Positions 21,992 to 31,853 of a stretch of DNA of 64,000 bases are shown one piece after another. Each line of letters starts with the position of its first letter. The first letter of the stretch is position 1. Position numbers and translations under genes: made by a program. Origin of the DNA: Parietichytrium sp. I65-24A (Eukaryota; Sar; Bigyra; Thraustochytrida; Thraustochytriidae); assembly GCA_012862575.1 (NCBI GenBank), contig BLSF01000051.1, positions 1-64,000 on the forward strand, read 5' to 3'. Below the pieces are notes generated by a model. It had not been told where the DNA came from. It saw only the letters and a list, made by a program, of their open reading frames with translations, and made no database searches.

Positions 21992-23293
21992 ATGGGTCAG
22001 GCGGCGTCGGAATACTCGGACGAGGAGGAAGATGATCTGCCAGGTTTCCTGGAAGGGAGCAAGAACGGGTACAGAGTGCTGGCAGTGCAAGCCAACTCTC
22101 CAGCGTGCAACGAGGGCCTGGTGCCGTTTTTCGACTTCATCGTTGAAGCCGGCGGAAGGGAGCTGACGGTGGAGGATGGGTCGTTCGTGCAAGTCATCAG
22201 GGAGTTTGAGAACAAGCCGCTGACGATTGGCATCTACAACAGCAAGTGCGGGTCGTTCAGGAGGAGAACCTTCGTGCCGCGCAGAGGATGGGGCGGAGAT
22301 GGTCTACTTGGCCTCACGATCAAATTCGACTCGTATGAAGATGCAGAGGACAAAGTGCTTCATGTGCTGGATGTCAAAGAGAACTCACCTGCCGCTTTCA
22401 GCGGCTTAGAGCCTGATTCCGACTATCTCCTGGGCACTCCTCACGCTGGATTTGCAAGCTTGGACGAGTTCTACGACCTCGTCTCAGACGTAGCGGCTGA
22501 GAACAGCGAAGGTAGAGAGAGAAAAGGGTTTGATGTGTTTGTGTATTCGTCGAGAACAGATATTGTGCGCAGGCTTGTCATAGAGCCGCGAGCGGGATGG
22601 GGCGGCGAGGGGGTCTTGGGATGTGGCATTGGTCATGGGTACCTCCACCGTCTTCCAAAGTCCGCGCAGAACACTATTGGTGTTGCGAGGAAGGAGGACC
22701 TGATTCAGACCAGGCCACCTTCAACAGCCCACCCGACTGCTGTTTCAAACTCTACTTCAACTATAGAACAAACTTCAGTTCAAGCGCCAGCTGTTGCAGC
22801 TGCAGCTGCAGCTGCAGTTCATCCAGTGAGCTCTCAACCTATGTCGGAAGAGTCTGTAGACAGTAGAACACGAGACGAAGTTGTGTCAGAGTTGCCTGCC
22901 AGCAGTGGCGTCCAAACGGAAGAACACGTGGCATCGGAGCAATCAACCGCCGAAGCCACTTCGAGTACGAGCTCAAGACCGAAAACTGTAACAATGGACG
23001 ATGCGCCTAAACCTGAGCAAGTTGAGCCAGAAGGAGAAGAAGAAGATTACACAAGGGAGAGACTGGTAGAAACGAGCAACTTAGGGACTGGTGTTCTGCT
23101 CGGAACTAAGGCAAGCGGAACCGGGGTCATCGGACTGGATTGGGACCTGCCTAATAATGTAAGAATCCTCGCATTCCTACAGCCAAATCACTATAGTGTC
23201 ATAAAGCCATTGCGTTCACGTCAAGACGACGATGTTGAAAGCAATGAAGAGATTCGCGTCATTCAAGTAAATTTGGAGGCCTCAGAATCGTGA
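21992..23293 (+). CDS. GRASP: Golgi reassembly-stacking protein (GRASP55/65 family)
   Basis: Peripheral Golgi protein that tethers cisternae and aids unconventional secretion. 433 residues from the ATG at 21992, chosen because it gives MGQAAS, an N-myristoylation signal that this family uses for membrane attachment; the frame upstream is low-complexity leader. Two atypical PDZ domains follow: GYRVLAVQANSPACNEGL begins the first (about residues 22-125), and VLHVLDVKENSPAAFSGL with DYLLGTP the second (about 130-225). Each is followed by the family RGWGGxGLLG-type motif. The C-terminal half is Ser/Thr/Glu-rich with an alanine run, as in the regulatory SPR region, and ends with a conserved-looking GTGVLLG/VIGLDWD segment. 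No intron. Confidence 0.95.
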   Translation: MGQAASEYSDEEEDDLPGFLEGSKNGYRVLAVQANSPACNEGLVPFFDFIVEAGGRELTVEDGSFVQVIREFENKPLTIGIYNSKCGSFRRRTFVPRRGWGGDGLLGLTIKFDSYEDAEDKVLHVLDVKENSPAAFSGLEPDSDYLLGTPHAGFASLDEFYDLVSDVAAENSEGRERKGFDVFVYSSRTDIVRRLVIEPRAGWGGEGVLGCGIGHGYLHRLPKSAQNTIGVARKEDLIQTRPPSTAHPTAVSNSTSTIEQTSVQAPAVAAAAAAAVHPVSSQPMSEESVDSRTRDEVVSELPASSGVQTEEHVASEQSTAEATSSTSSRPKTVTMDDAPKPEQVEPEGEEEDYTRERLVETSNLGTGVLLGTKASGTGVIGLDWDLPNNVRILAFLQPNHYSVIKPLRSRQDDDVESNEEIRVIQVNLEASES

Positions 23294-23971
23294 ACATTCT
23301 GCGGCCCACTTGAACCTTGAGCCCATTTATTGGTATGAGCCAACCATATGGAATATACAAACTTTTCGCCTCTTTCACCATGTTGCTTTTTCCTCTTCTT
23401 CCTTTGCACCTGCTCCAACCAGCACAGACGCATCTCGATGGATCATTTTGTCCGGCCTTGCAAGCCCAGGTCTCCATCGCTAGCCCCCACATCACCCTGA
23501 GAGTCGATCGAACAAAATGAACAACCTGGCAAACAAAAGTTACCGTTGAGGAAATCCTACCCGGTTTCCCTGATGCCACTAACCTTCTCGAGCTGCGATG
23601 TCAACCAAGACAGAAAAGAAAGAGAGCACAACAAAGAAACCAATGCATTTGCACGCATCTTTCAATCAATCAATCAATCAATCAATCAATTGATCGAAGA
23701 AAACTAAAGGCGACGTTCTTATTAGATAAAGATAGCAACAACCATTTACCTCTCTTCATCTAGCAACGCGACGCAAACTTCGGACACAAGTATACGGGCT
23801 CATCCTACAGCTCATCTCTTTCTCTGTACACCTCTTTAGCTCTCCGACTCGACTCGACTCGCGTTCGCTGTGTCTCTCTCTTTCTTTTCGCGACCGGAAG
23901 ACAACGTTAGGAAGGAGAAGCGGCAGGTTGGCACGGCGGCGCTGGGAAAGCAGTTGCAGAGACGGGAAAGG
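23294..23971. other. Intergenic region between GRASP and the HU-calcyphosin gene
   Basis: Holds the GRASP 3' flank, a (CAAT)n microsatellite at 23663-23690, and a pyrimidine-rich stretch (23815-23886) just before the next start. The frame of the next gene extends back to 23870 but begins with GTG there; the first ATG is at 23972. No gene seen. Confidence 0.5.
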
Positions 23972-26900
23972 ATGAGCCGCGCATGGAGTACGGAGGACTT
24001 CGTGGCGGCGTCGGCAAAGGCCCTGCAAAAGAGCAAAGTGAGCAGAGCTGTCGTTGAAAATGTGTGGGAGAGCGTCGGAGAGTTCGTGAGCGGGCTGCTG
24101 GAGCAAGGGAAAGCGGTGCAGATACCCAAGTTTGCGACTTTCACGTTCCTGGAAGATGCCGCTGGGAGGATCGTGCCACAAGGAAGCAAGCAACTCGCGC
24201 TCGTGTTGAGCCCGGAATTCGTCAAGAACTGCAATGCTAGGGAACGCAGAGGGGGGAAGCCCTCGTCGATGTCGCCTACCAGGCTCAACTTTGTGGCGCT
24301 GAGCTCCTTCTGCAAGGTCTCCAAAGACATTTGTCGGAAGGTTGTGGAGCTCATGGTATGGAACATTGCCTTTGCGATCAACAAGAATGCGCCTTTCATT
24401 GACCTCTTGTTCCCGGGGCTCGGGCGCATGGTCTGCAAAGGTAGGATCGTGTCTTTTGAATTTGGAGGATCGCCAAGTGAATCTCAAGGTAGCCCGTCCC
24501 GCGAGGATTACGACGATCTGGAGGAGGAGGAGAGAGAAGAAGAAGATTCGTGGCAGCAAGAAAACACACGCGCGGCGCGAAACGTATTTTCTCCTTTCGG
24601 AAACAACAATCAGCCGAAGAAAACGCCTCTTTCCAACAAAGTCTCTCGAAATGTGGGAGGTCGCGCTCAGCCAACTCGAAGAATCGTCATCCCTGCATCT
24701 GTGGATAGGTTGCGAGAAAAGCTGATTCAGCGAAATGGGGTCAATGGCTTGAACTCCCTCGCGCGGACGATGAAAGTGATGGACCGATCCGGAGATGGCT
24801 ACCTGGACAAGGACGAACTCAAGTACGGTCTGCAGAGTGTTGGAGTGAAAGTCAACAGCGCCGAACTGGACGAGATGTTCGCTTTCTTTGATCGCGACAG
24901 AAATGGAAAATTAAGTATGGATGAGTTTTTATGCGGTCTCCGCGGGCCGATGAATGAGCGGAGATTGGCTCTGATCAACGTCGCTTTTGATCGTCTTGAT
25001 CGCACAGGCGATGGAACGGTCACAATAGAGGACTTGGAGATGAGCTACGACCCCAAGTTTGCTCCAGAGGTTCAGCAAGGCAAGGCAACGCCTGCGCAAG
25101 CTCTGCGATCCATGCTCGAGCAATTTGACACAATAGACAAAGACGGCATCGTGACCAGAGAAGAATTCGAGGAGTACTACAAGAACATCAGCGCTTCGAT
25201 TGATGACGACAACTACTTCGAGCTAATGATGAGGAATGCTTGGCACATTTCCGGGGGGAAAGGCCAGTATGAAAATACCAGCAATCGCAGAGTCCTTGTC
25301 ACGAACTCAGATGGCTCTCAAAGAGTCGAAGAAGTTAAAGATGATCTCTGGATGGACCGGCAAAGCGAAGCTGAAATCCGGCAAAGGCTCAAGATGGCGA
25401 AAGATAGCAAGGTTGGCCTTCATTATGGAACTGACGCTACGTCAAAAGCTCGTACGAGAGCTCCTCCAGCAAAGCTCAACGCTCGCCTCAGCACTAAGGG
25501 AAATGTACGGTCCACCCGGCCCCAGGCTGGTCAAGTGCAGTTCGGAGATCCCGCATTTCAACGCCAGCTTGGCGACGAAGCATTCGCGATGCCAAGCCCA
25601 GAAGAAGCTCTGGTTGCACCTCCACAGGCTCCAAAGTCCGACCCTGTTGCCAAGCTCTCAGCACTTTTGTCTGAGCGCAGGCTAAAGATAGACGATTTTC
25701 TTTTGAAAATTGGAGCAAATCGCGTTTTTGGAGATGCTGTCATCAGCGTCGCTCAGTTTGAAAAGGGTTTGGTTCGATTCGACAACAGGTTCCAGCCTGA
25801 CGAAGCCCAGAGGCTCGCAAGACTCGTCGACACAGATCAGAGCGGTTCCATCAACGTTCCTGAGCTTTGCGCAAAAATAAATGGTTCTGGGAATGTCCAG
25901 AAGGTGAAAGACGTCGTGATTGCACGAGGTGGTATGAATGGCATTTCTTCCCTCAGCCGAACTCTGAGAGTGATTGATCGATCCAAAGATGGGTGCCTTG
26001 ACCAACTAGAGTTCTCGGAAGGTTTCCAAAAGTTTGGATTGAAGCTAAGTTCCGCGGACATTCAGAGCCTCTTTTCTTACTTTGACACTGACCGTAACGG
26101 GAAAATCAGCTTGGATGAGTTCCTCGTTGGCATTCGAGGAGATCTTACCCCGAGAAGACGGCAACTAGTCGAAGTTGCGTTCCAAAGGCTCGATGCCACC
26201 GGGGATGGAGTCGTCACAATAGCAGATTTGGTCGCTCTCTACGACCCCAGCCACCATCCTGATTTCAAATCTGGGAAGAAGAACAAACAAGAAGTCTTGG
26301 GGGAGCTTTTAGGGTGCTTCGACTTGAACGGCGACGGTACCGTCACTCCGGAGGAATTTTTGGAGTACTACAAGGGTGTGAGCGCGTCCATTGACTCGGA
26401 CGACTACTTTGAGTTGATGATCCGCAATGCATGGCACATCTCCGGCGGAAGTGGCCAGTTTGAGAACACCTCAAACAGGCGAGTTTTGGTGACTGATTCG
26501 TCTGGACGCCAGGTTGTCAAGGAGGTGAAAGACGATTTCCTCGTTGATACTTCCGACCGAGCGGTTGTTCGTTCTCGTCTTGGTCTCACCGAACAAGATA
26601 CGATCGATTATACGTACGGAGTTGACTCGACAAAGGCTCCCAGCCGTTCTCGTCCGAGCAGGCTGAGCAACGGCCGAAACAACCAAGGAGTAAGCCGTAC
26701 TGCCGCCGCGAGACCAACGCCAGGTGCAACCAGCATCGCGTCTCTCGGTCCTCAGCAGCCAAAACGTTCCGCTTGGGGAGTGTCGGCCAGCCAAAAGTCA
26801 GATCGATTTATGGGTGCAGACGGTGGCGATCAGAGCATACCTAATATGGACGAGTCCTTACAAACCTCTCCGAGGGCCAGCGTGAGACCGCGACAAGCGG

Positions 26901-28105
26901 AAGGGCGCGTTGAAAGGTGGGACCTTCAAGCTAAGATGGCACCATCTTCAGGCAAAGGTCCTGTACGTTCCAAGGCCAACCCTCGCAAACCAATCCGCGA
27001 GCCAGAGGATCGCACCCGAGAGCCTCCCGCACTTGTCAGGCTCCGCACCAAGGTCGTGGAGCGTGGAGGAACGAATGGCATTCATACGCTGGGCAGAGTT
27101 CTGCGGATCATGGATGACTCTGGCGATGGCTGCTTGGACCGAGATGAGCTCCGATTTGGCCTCCAAGACTATGGTGTGGAGTGTTCTGTTCCAGACTGTG
27201 ATCAGCTCTTCACATACCTCGACCGAGATCGAAGTGGGAAAATCAGTTTTGACGAATTTCTTGTCGGACTTCGCGGGCCTCTTCCCAAGCGCCGCCTCGA
27301 ACTCATCGGAATTGCTTTTCAACGCATGGATCGTAATGGAGATGGGTTCGTAACGGTGGAAGATTTGGAAGCCACCTACGACGCTTCATTTCATCCAGAG
27401 GTGAAAAGTGGCAAATTGACGAAAGCAGAAGCTTTGCGCGAGCTTCTTAAGCAGTTTGATACCATCGACGCGGACGGTGTAGTCACGTTTGACGAATTTG
27501 TAGAGTACTACAAGAATGTGAGCGGGTCGATTGACAGCGACGATTACTTTGAACTGATGATGAGAAACGCTTGGCACATATCTGGAGGCAAGGGCCAATA
27601 TGAAAACACAACTAATCGAAGAGTCCTCGTTACAAGAAGCGATGGATCTCAGACTGTAGAGGAAGTCAAAGATGACCTTTGGGTCGACAAGAATGACCAG
27701 GCAGAGATGCTACGCCGGCTTCGCAAACAAGGCATCGAGCCATCGGGTTCACTTGGAATGTTTTATGGCTCAGACAACACGACACCAGCAAAGCAGAATG
27801 CGCGCCCAAAGCCCACGCGCAATTCGCACCAGACTTCCATCTCGCTGGCATGGGAAGATGCAGCGGATAAGCGTGGAATATCTGTGGAGCAGCTCAATCA
27901 CAAGATCAAGAGCGAGCGCGAACGTGAGAGGCTGATCCGAACCGGGGCCGCTCAGCGTATACAGCAGTTAGCTCGTGACAAGAAAGCCGTGAAATCCGCT
28001 CAGTTTGAGAAACGCAAGGTGCAGAATGGTCGAACCCAGGCAAAAGATGCAGAGTTTCAGTTCGCCAAGGAGAAGAGAAGAATTATCAGGCCTGTCTTCG
28101 ATTAG
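23972..28105 (+). CDS. CCDC81-type HU domain plus three calcyphosin-like EF-hand modules
   Basis: 1377 residues, no intron. Residues 10-165 match the double HU-like region of CCDC81 proteins (GKAVQIPKFATFTF is the typical core). Then come three copies of a whole calcyphosin module, at about 244-460, 640-860 and 1020-1240. Each has LARxxxVxDxSxDG, four EF loops, the calcyphosin linker ending YYKxxSxSIDxDxYFELMxRNAWHISGG, and a basic VLVT-VKDD segment. An extra EF loop (DTDQSGSINVPE) precedes module 2. Nearly all loops keep Asp at 1 and 3 and Glu or Asp at 12; the fourth loop of modules 1 and 3 (DTIDxDGxVT) is one residue off register. The tail is basic and helical. Both families are linked to cilia, centrosomes or calcium signalling in other eukaryotes; I infer a calcium-regulated flagellar or basal-body protein. 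Confidence 0.9.
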   Translation: MSRAWSTEDFVAASAKALQKSKVSRAVVENVWESVGEFVSGLLEQGKAVQIPKFATFTFLEDAAGRIVPQGSKQLALVLSPEFVKNCNARERRGGKPSSMSPTRLNFVALSSFCKVSKDICRKVVELMVWNIAFAINKNAPFIDLLFPGLGRMVCKGRIVSFEFGGSPSESQGSPSREDYDDLEEEEREEEDSWQQENTRAARNVFSPFGNNNQPKKTPLSNKVSRNVGGRAQPTRRIVIPASVDRLREKLIQRNGVNGLNSLARTMKVMDRSGDGYLDKDELKYGLQSVGVKVNSAELDEMFAFFDRDRNGKLSMDEFLCGLRGPMNERRLALINVAFDRLDRTGDGTVTIEDLEMSYDPKFAPEVQQGKATPAQALRSMLEQFDTIDKDGIVTREEFEEYYKNISASIDDDNYFELMMRNAWHISGGKGQYENTSNRRVLVTNSDGSQRVEEVKDDLWMDRQSEAEIRQRLKMAKDSKVGLHYGTDATSKARTRAPPAKLNARLSTKGNVRSTRPQAGQVQFGDPAFQRQLGDEAFAMPSPEEALVAPPQAPKSDPVAKLSALLSERRLKIDDFLLKIGANRVFGDAVISVAQFEKGLVRFDNRFQPDEAQRLARLVDTDQSGSINVPELCAKINGSGNVQKVKDVVIARGGMNGISSLSRTLRVIDRSKDGCLDQLEFSEGFQKFGLKLSSADIQSLFSYFDTDRNGKISLDEFLVGIRGDLTPRRRQLVEVAFQRLDATGDGVVTIADLVALYDPSHHPDFKSGKKNKQEVLGELLGCFDLNGDGTVTPEEFLEYYKGVSASIDSDDYFELMIRNAWHISGGSGQFENTSNRRVLVTDSSGRQVVKEVKDDFLVDTSDRAVVRSRLGLTEQDTIDYTYGVDSTKAPSRSRPSRLSNGRNNQGVSRTAAARPTPGATSIASLGPQQPKRSAWGVSASQKSDRFMGADGGDQSIPNMDESLQTSPRASVRPRQAEGRVERWDLQAKMAPSSGKGPVRSKANPRKPIREPEDRTREPPALVRLRTKVVERGGTNGIHTLGRVLRIMDDSGDGCLDRDELRFGLQDYGVECSVPDCDQLFTYLDRDRSGKISFDEFLVGLRGPLPKRRLELIGIAFQRMDRNGDGFVTVEDLEATYDASFHPEVKSGKLTKAEALRELLKQFDTIDADGVVTFDEFVEYYKNVSGSIDSDDYFELMMRNAWHISGGKGQYENTTNRRVLVTRSDGSQTVEEVKDDLWVDKNDQAEMLRRLRKQGIEPSGSLGMFYGSDNTTPAKQNARPKPTRNSHQTSISLAWEDAADKRGISVEQLNHKIKSERERERLIRTGAAQRIQQLARDKKAVKSAQFEKRKVQNGRTQAKDAEFQFAKEKRRIIRPVFD

Positions 28106-28123
28106 GCCAAAAAAAATACTAGA

Positions 28124-28147
28124 TTTATTGTGAAGAAATGAAATAAA
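28124..28147. terminator. Overlapping polyadenylation signals of two convergent genes
   Basis: The stops of the convergent genes are only 71 bp apart (28105 and 28177). TTTATT at 28124-28129 is AATAAA on the minus strand, 48 nt past the minus-strand stop; AATAAA at 28142-28147 is on the plus strand, 37 nt past the plus-strand stop. Each signal lies beyond the other, so the transcripts should overlap at their 3' ends. Confidence 0.6.
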
Positions 28148-28176
28148 AAGATGTAGCCTTTTTTAATGTTCAAATA

Positions 28177-30457
28177 TCACCGGCAGTGTAAATGAATGCG
28201 CAGTTCCTTTCGCTCCTCAGCAAGATTCGTAGTCTTGGCGAGCACTATATCTACAATTTCAAGGAGTCGGGGGGTCGGAACGGCGCACAACGTGGCATCG
28301 TCTCGCCGACTTGGAAGCCCGATTAGAATGTCTTTGCAGTCAACTCTAAGTTGCCCAGGGAGGTCCTGCAGTGTTCGAAGAGATAGGGTCAGTGGACAGG
28401 AGTCGTTGGACCTAGCTGGTTTTTTATCTAGCGTGATGCATGTGGCAGTCAACGGGTCCAGCAGCCCTGCACAACCCTCAAAGTGCGCATTTGTCCCTGA
28501 AGCGCTCGTGAGCCCACATATGAGCACGTCCGTTCCGCGAATCTTTCGAACACCTTTTTGTGCAAAGTCAATCACATAACGTTGGTTCTCATCGTCCAAC
28601 GTTACGGCGTGATCTGCGTACGAGGAATGATGGCCTCCATCATCTTTCTCCTCACGGTCCATGGCCCTACTCAAAAGCATTTCATACGCTTCTTGGTGAA
28701 CCATGCCGTCGTTACAAATCACAATTCGCCTGCTTGGCGGTGGCAAGAAGGACTCGAGGCTTTCAAGGACCTGCTGCTTACGAGAACCCTTCGAGAACTG
28801 CAAAAAATATTCTGCGTTATCAATGACAGCCAGCTCAGCTTGCTGAAGGGTGGAGACCAGCTTTGTGCAGAGTTTCAGAATTTTCAATTGCGCGAGATGG
28901 ATTATGACCACGCAGCTCTCTTCATGCGAGTCAAGCTCGCTCCACAGATGCCATGCGGCGCTTTTATTGTGCCTCTCCGACTCGCTGTCCCCAAGGCTCT
29001 GCAGTGTGCAAACGATACGCCGGCTATGGGAAAGTCGGGCTAGAAGGTCTGTCCAGTACTCCGTGTGCGCCGCACTCTGCGTGATCACGACAGAGAGCTG
29101 ACGTGGATGCGCAGAAGGCGCTGGGTCACATTGCACAGCATCGTTCGTCTGACGCTCAAAAGTTCCTAGCCACACTCTAGTGGTGAGCTTGACATCCTCA
29201 TTGTACTCCATATCAAACCTTTTAATCCACTCGGCGAGTTGGCTAGCTTCCACATCGTCCTTGTTCACTATCACCTTAAGGTTCTCCTGGATGTCCAATC
29301 GTCCATACGGACGCGCCAGCTTGCGTAGCCATGCAGACTTGCCGAAACAAGTCTTCATCGGGTCGGCAACTAGGAATCGTGCTCCGCTCCGCATCGACCC
29401 TAGAACCTGTCGCAACATGGCCGCCGTCGCGTCCCTGTTGCAGTCATGCAGCTCCGTCAGACCGTACACGAGCAGCACCGTGTCGGCGCCTTTTGCCAGC
29501 TCGCACAGCGCGTTCCACGAGCTTTCTTCCAAGAGGTCCATCTCATGGAAGACCATATCCACATCCACACCCACCTTCCGCCGCCAGCACATCGTGTGGG
29601 TCGCCCGCTTCATGGCACAATGTTCGTGAACTCCCGGCGGCCTCCGTATCTCGGGCCGTGCGGCGTCGTTTGCTCTCGTGCGAGTTGTTCATGTCCGCCG
29701 CGTGCTTTTCTGTGCGTCCAATGCCAAGCTCTTGCCATCCCGCGTGGCGGTCCACCACGTGCATGGTTTTGACTGCGCCCGGCCATTTCTCCACCAGCGC
29801 CGTGGCGCCCAGCCACTCTGCGCCTGACCCAGCGCACAGCGCCAGCACATTGTTGTTGTTGTCGTTGTTGTTGCCACCCTCTCCACCATGACACCGCTCC
29901 AGCATCTCGCGCACCAACGCCGCATGCACCAGCGCGGACCCCGCTGCGTACGCCGCCGTTGCATCTTGATACTCCACGCTCTCTCCAGGCGACAGCTCCA
30001 GCCACGCGCTCTTGGCCGCGTCCCACGCTTCCCGCCCTCTGTCCCCAGCCATCCCAACCGTCCCGCGCGCGGCCAACGCTCGCGACAGCGCCGCCGCGCT
30101 CGACAGCACGCTTCCCCGCGGCGCCAGTGCCACCTCGCCCGCCGCCGCCACCGCTCTCGCGGGCACTTTCCCCGTCACCTGCCCAGCTCCAGCTCCAGCT
30201 CCAGCTCCAGCATCTCCATCTCCAGCATGTCCATCTCCAGCATGTCCATCTCCATCTCCAGCATCTCCATGTGGCGAGCCAGCGGCGACGGTAACGGCAG
30301 TGGTAACGGCAGTGGTAACGGCGGCGGTTTCGCGGAGGAGTACGCGCTTGGCCGCGCACACAGTCTTGCCGCAGGAAGGCGGGCCCACCAGGAGGGTCCC
30401 TCCGCGAGCGGCGAGCAGCGCGGCTGCGGCCCTGTCCTGCGACTGGAACCGCGCCAT
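28177..30457 (-). CDS. P-loop/DEAD-like protein with an embedded methyltransferase-like domain, frameshifted
   Basis: Two overlapping minus-strand frames form one protein. The first starts at the ATG at 30457 and carries Walker A GPPSCGKT within its first 40 residues, an Ala/Gly/Asp-rich linker (30180-30265), then a Rossmann core (VLALCAGSGAEW, HVVDRHAGWQE). It ends at 29543. The second frame continues the methyltransferase fold (HEMDLLEESSW, ADTVLLVYGLTEL, ADPM) and then has segments like the first RecA domain of DEAD helicases (VVITQS, ELAVIDNAEYFL as motif II, RRIVICND). They overlap at about 29543-29690, where one base must be gained or lost; GTGGAT repeats there are a likely slip site. 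I see no GTRAGT-type intron joining them. It could be an assembly error, a recent mutation or a missed intron. No orthologue recognised; a nucleic-acid methyltransferase/ATPase is a guess. Confidence 0.6.
30180..30265 (-). repeat. In-frame Ala/Gly/Asp hexanucleotide repeat
   Basis: Units of six bases (AGCTCC, then ATCTCC and ATGTCC on the plus strand) encode a run of Ala-Gly and Asp-Gly/His between the P-loop and methyltransferase parts of the gene. Likely a flexible, length-variable linker. Confidence 0.85.
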
Positions 30458-30773
30458 TGCGTACGCGGTGTACGCGGTGTACGCGGAAAAGTGTACTCGA
30501 GGACGTGGCAGTGGCTGGCGCGGAGGGGTGGGCTTGTTCTGAGGAGCCAGAGAGTGAGAGACTGTGCGGGATGCGGGACTGCGGACGTGTACTAGTATGC
30601 CAAGCGACGAGCGAACGAGGCAAACGAGGCAAACGAGCAGACGAATCAATGTTCATTGAATGAATGAATGAATCAATGGATAAATGGATGAATGAAGGCA
30701 TATATGGATGGATGGATGGATGGGAATCGATTAGGTTTAGTGTGCGGGGCGATCGATGAGCAGGTGTAATGGG
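30458..30773. other. Short intergenic region with ATGA and ATGG microsatellites
   Basis: Between two minus-strand genes in head-to-tail order. Holds (TGAA)n at 30655-30675 and (TGGA)n at 30703-30723. It must contain the promoter of the P-loop/methyltransferase gene; no TATA box seen. Confidence 0.5.
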
Positions 30774-31853
30774 TCAGGAGTGCGAAGGGACGATGGGGTC
30801 CGCGGGGCGGACGAGCCAGCCGCCCTTCTTCTCAGGGCGGTTGGCCCGCTCCAGGAAGAGCTGCATGTGCTTGACGCTGTTGCCGTTCCTGTAGCTGGGG
30901 AACTTCTGGTACGGCGGCATGAAGGCGCACGGGAAGCCTGTGTGGTAGGCGGCAAACTGGAGCGCGGACTGGTCCTGGAATGGAAAGGTCATCAGCAGGC
31001 GCACGTCGAAGGTGAGCTTCATCCACTCGTACATGAGATCCATCGTGGCTTCCGTCTTGCGCAAAACGAGCCAGGAAGCCTGCAGAATGGGCTTTTTGGC
31101 ATATGCTGCGGAGCACGCGTGGCTGGAGCCACACAAATCACTGTACTGAGTAAGAACGGTTTCCAATGACGACTTCTTGTCGCAAGATGCGAACTTGCGG
31201 AGATTGCTGCCCCAAACCTGTCCAATATTCTTCACGAGACAAGTTCCGGCCACGCCGTTCGTTGCGCCTTTCTCCAAAAGCGCATTGGCCATGTCGCGCA
31301 GGTCGCCTCTGAACCCTGTTCTGTGGTAACTGCTCGCGTCTTGATAAAAGACAAAGTCACCAGGCTTCGCCTTTAGCAGCTGGCGATAGATCAGAAAAGG
31401 CTTCCAGATCCACCAGAGCGGGTCCCGTCGCAGCATGCAATTTGACTCGAGCCTTTGCACGGCAGAGGTGAGCTCGTATCCATTCTTCAAGACTTTGCCA
31501 TTCTCGTCTTTCATCACCACGCCGTGCTCTGGCACGCCTCTAAATTTTGCAAACATTTTCCGAAAGCTCGGCGTGTCGTTGTCCGAAATGTCCGCCAGCT
31601 GCTTCTGCGCGATGACCGAATCGAGGATGAGCCGCTTTGTCGACACGTAGGGCTCTCCATTCCCATACACCACGAGGTGGATCTCATAGTCATCTGCGTC
31701 TCTTTGCTCAGCCTCGTAGTTCTCTCGCAATGAGACGTCCACTCGCAATTGACTTACCGCGCGAGACGAGAAAGTCTCACGCCCCCACTTTCCGAGAACG
31801 ATCAGCAGGGCCGATGCCAGGATGATGCTCCAGTGCTTCTTCGATCCAATCAT
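30774..31853 (-). CDS. Type II membrane glycosyltransferase-like protein
   Basis: 359 residues from the ATG at 31853; an in-frame ATG at 31914-31916 would add 21 residues but runs across a perfect palindrome. A short cytosolic basic start is followed by one hydrophobic helix (residues 7-23), as in Golgi type II enzymes. The lumenal part has IHLVVYGNGEPY, then WWIWKPFLIYRQLLKAKPGD and FVFYQDAS. A WxWKPxxI block before an acidic VxYxDA motif is typical of a group of poorly characterised nucleotide-sugar transferases that act in the Golgi. Six or more lumenal cysteines could form disulphides. The predicted role is glycan extension on proteins or the cell wall; donor and acceptor cannot be told from sequence. 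No intron. Confidence 0.65.
   Translation of the reverse strand: MIGSKKHWSIILASALLIVLGKWGRETFSSRAVSQLRVDVSLRENYEAEQRDADDYEIHLVVYGNGEPYVSTKRLILDSVIAQKQLADISDNDTPSFRKMFAKFRGVPEHGVVMKDENGKVLKNGYELTSAVQRLESNCMLRRDPLWWIWKPFLIYRQLLKAKPGDFVFYQDASSYHRTGFRGDLRDMANALLEKGATNGVAGTCLVKNIGQVWGSNLRKFASCDKKSSLETVLTQYSDLCGSSHACSAAYAKKPILQASWLVLRKTEATMDLMYEWMKLTFDVRLLMTFPFQDQSALQFAAYHTGFPCAFMPPYQKFPSYRNGNSVKHMQLFLERANRPEKKGGWLVRPADPIVPSHS

Noticed and set aside
23870-23971. Upstream extension of the HU-calcyphosin gene
   Set aside because: It begins with GTG within a pyrimidine-rich leader; no ATG before 23972.
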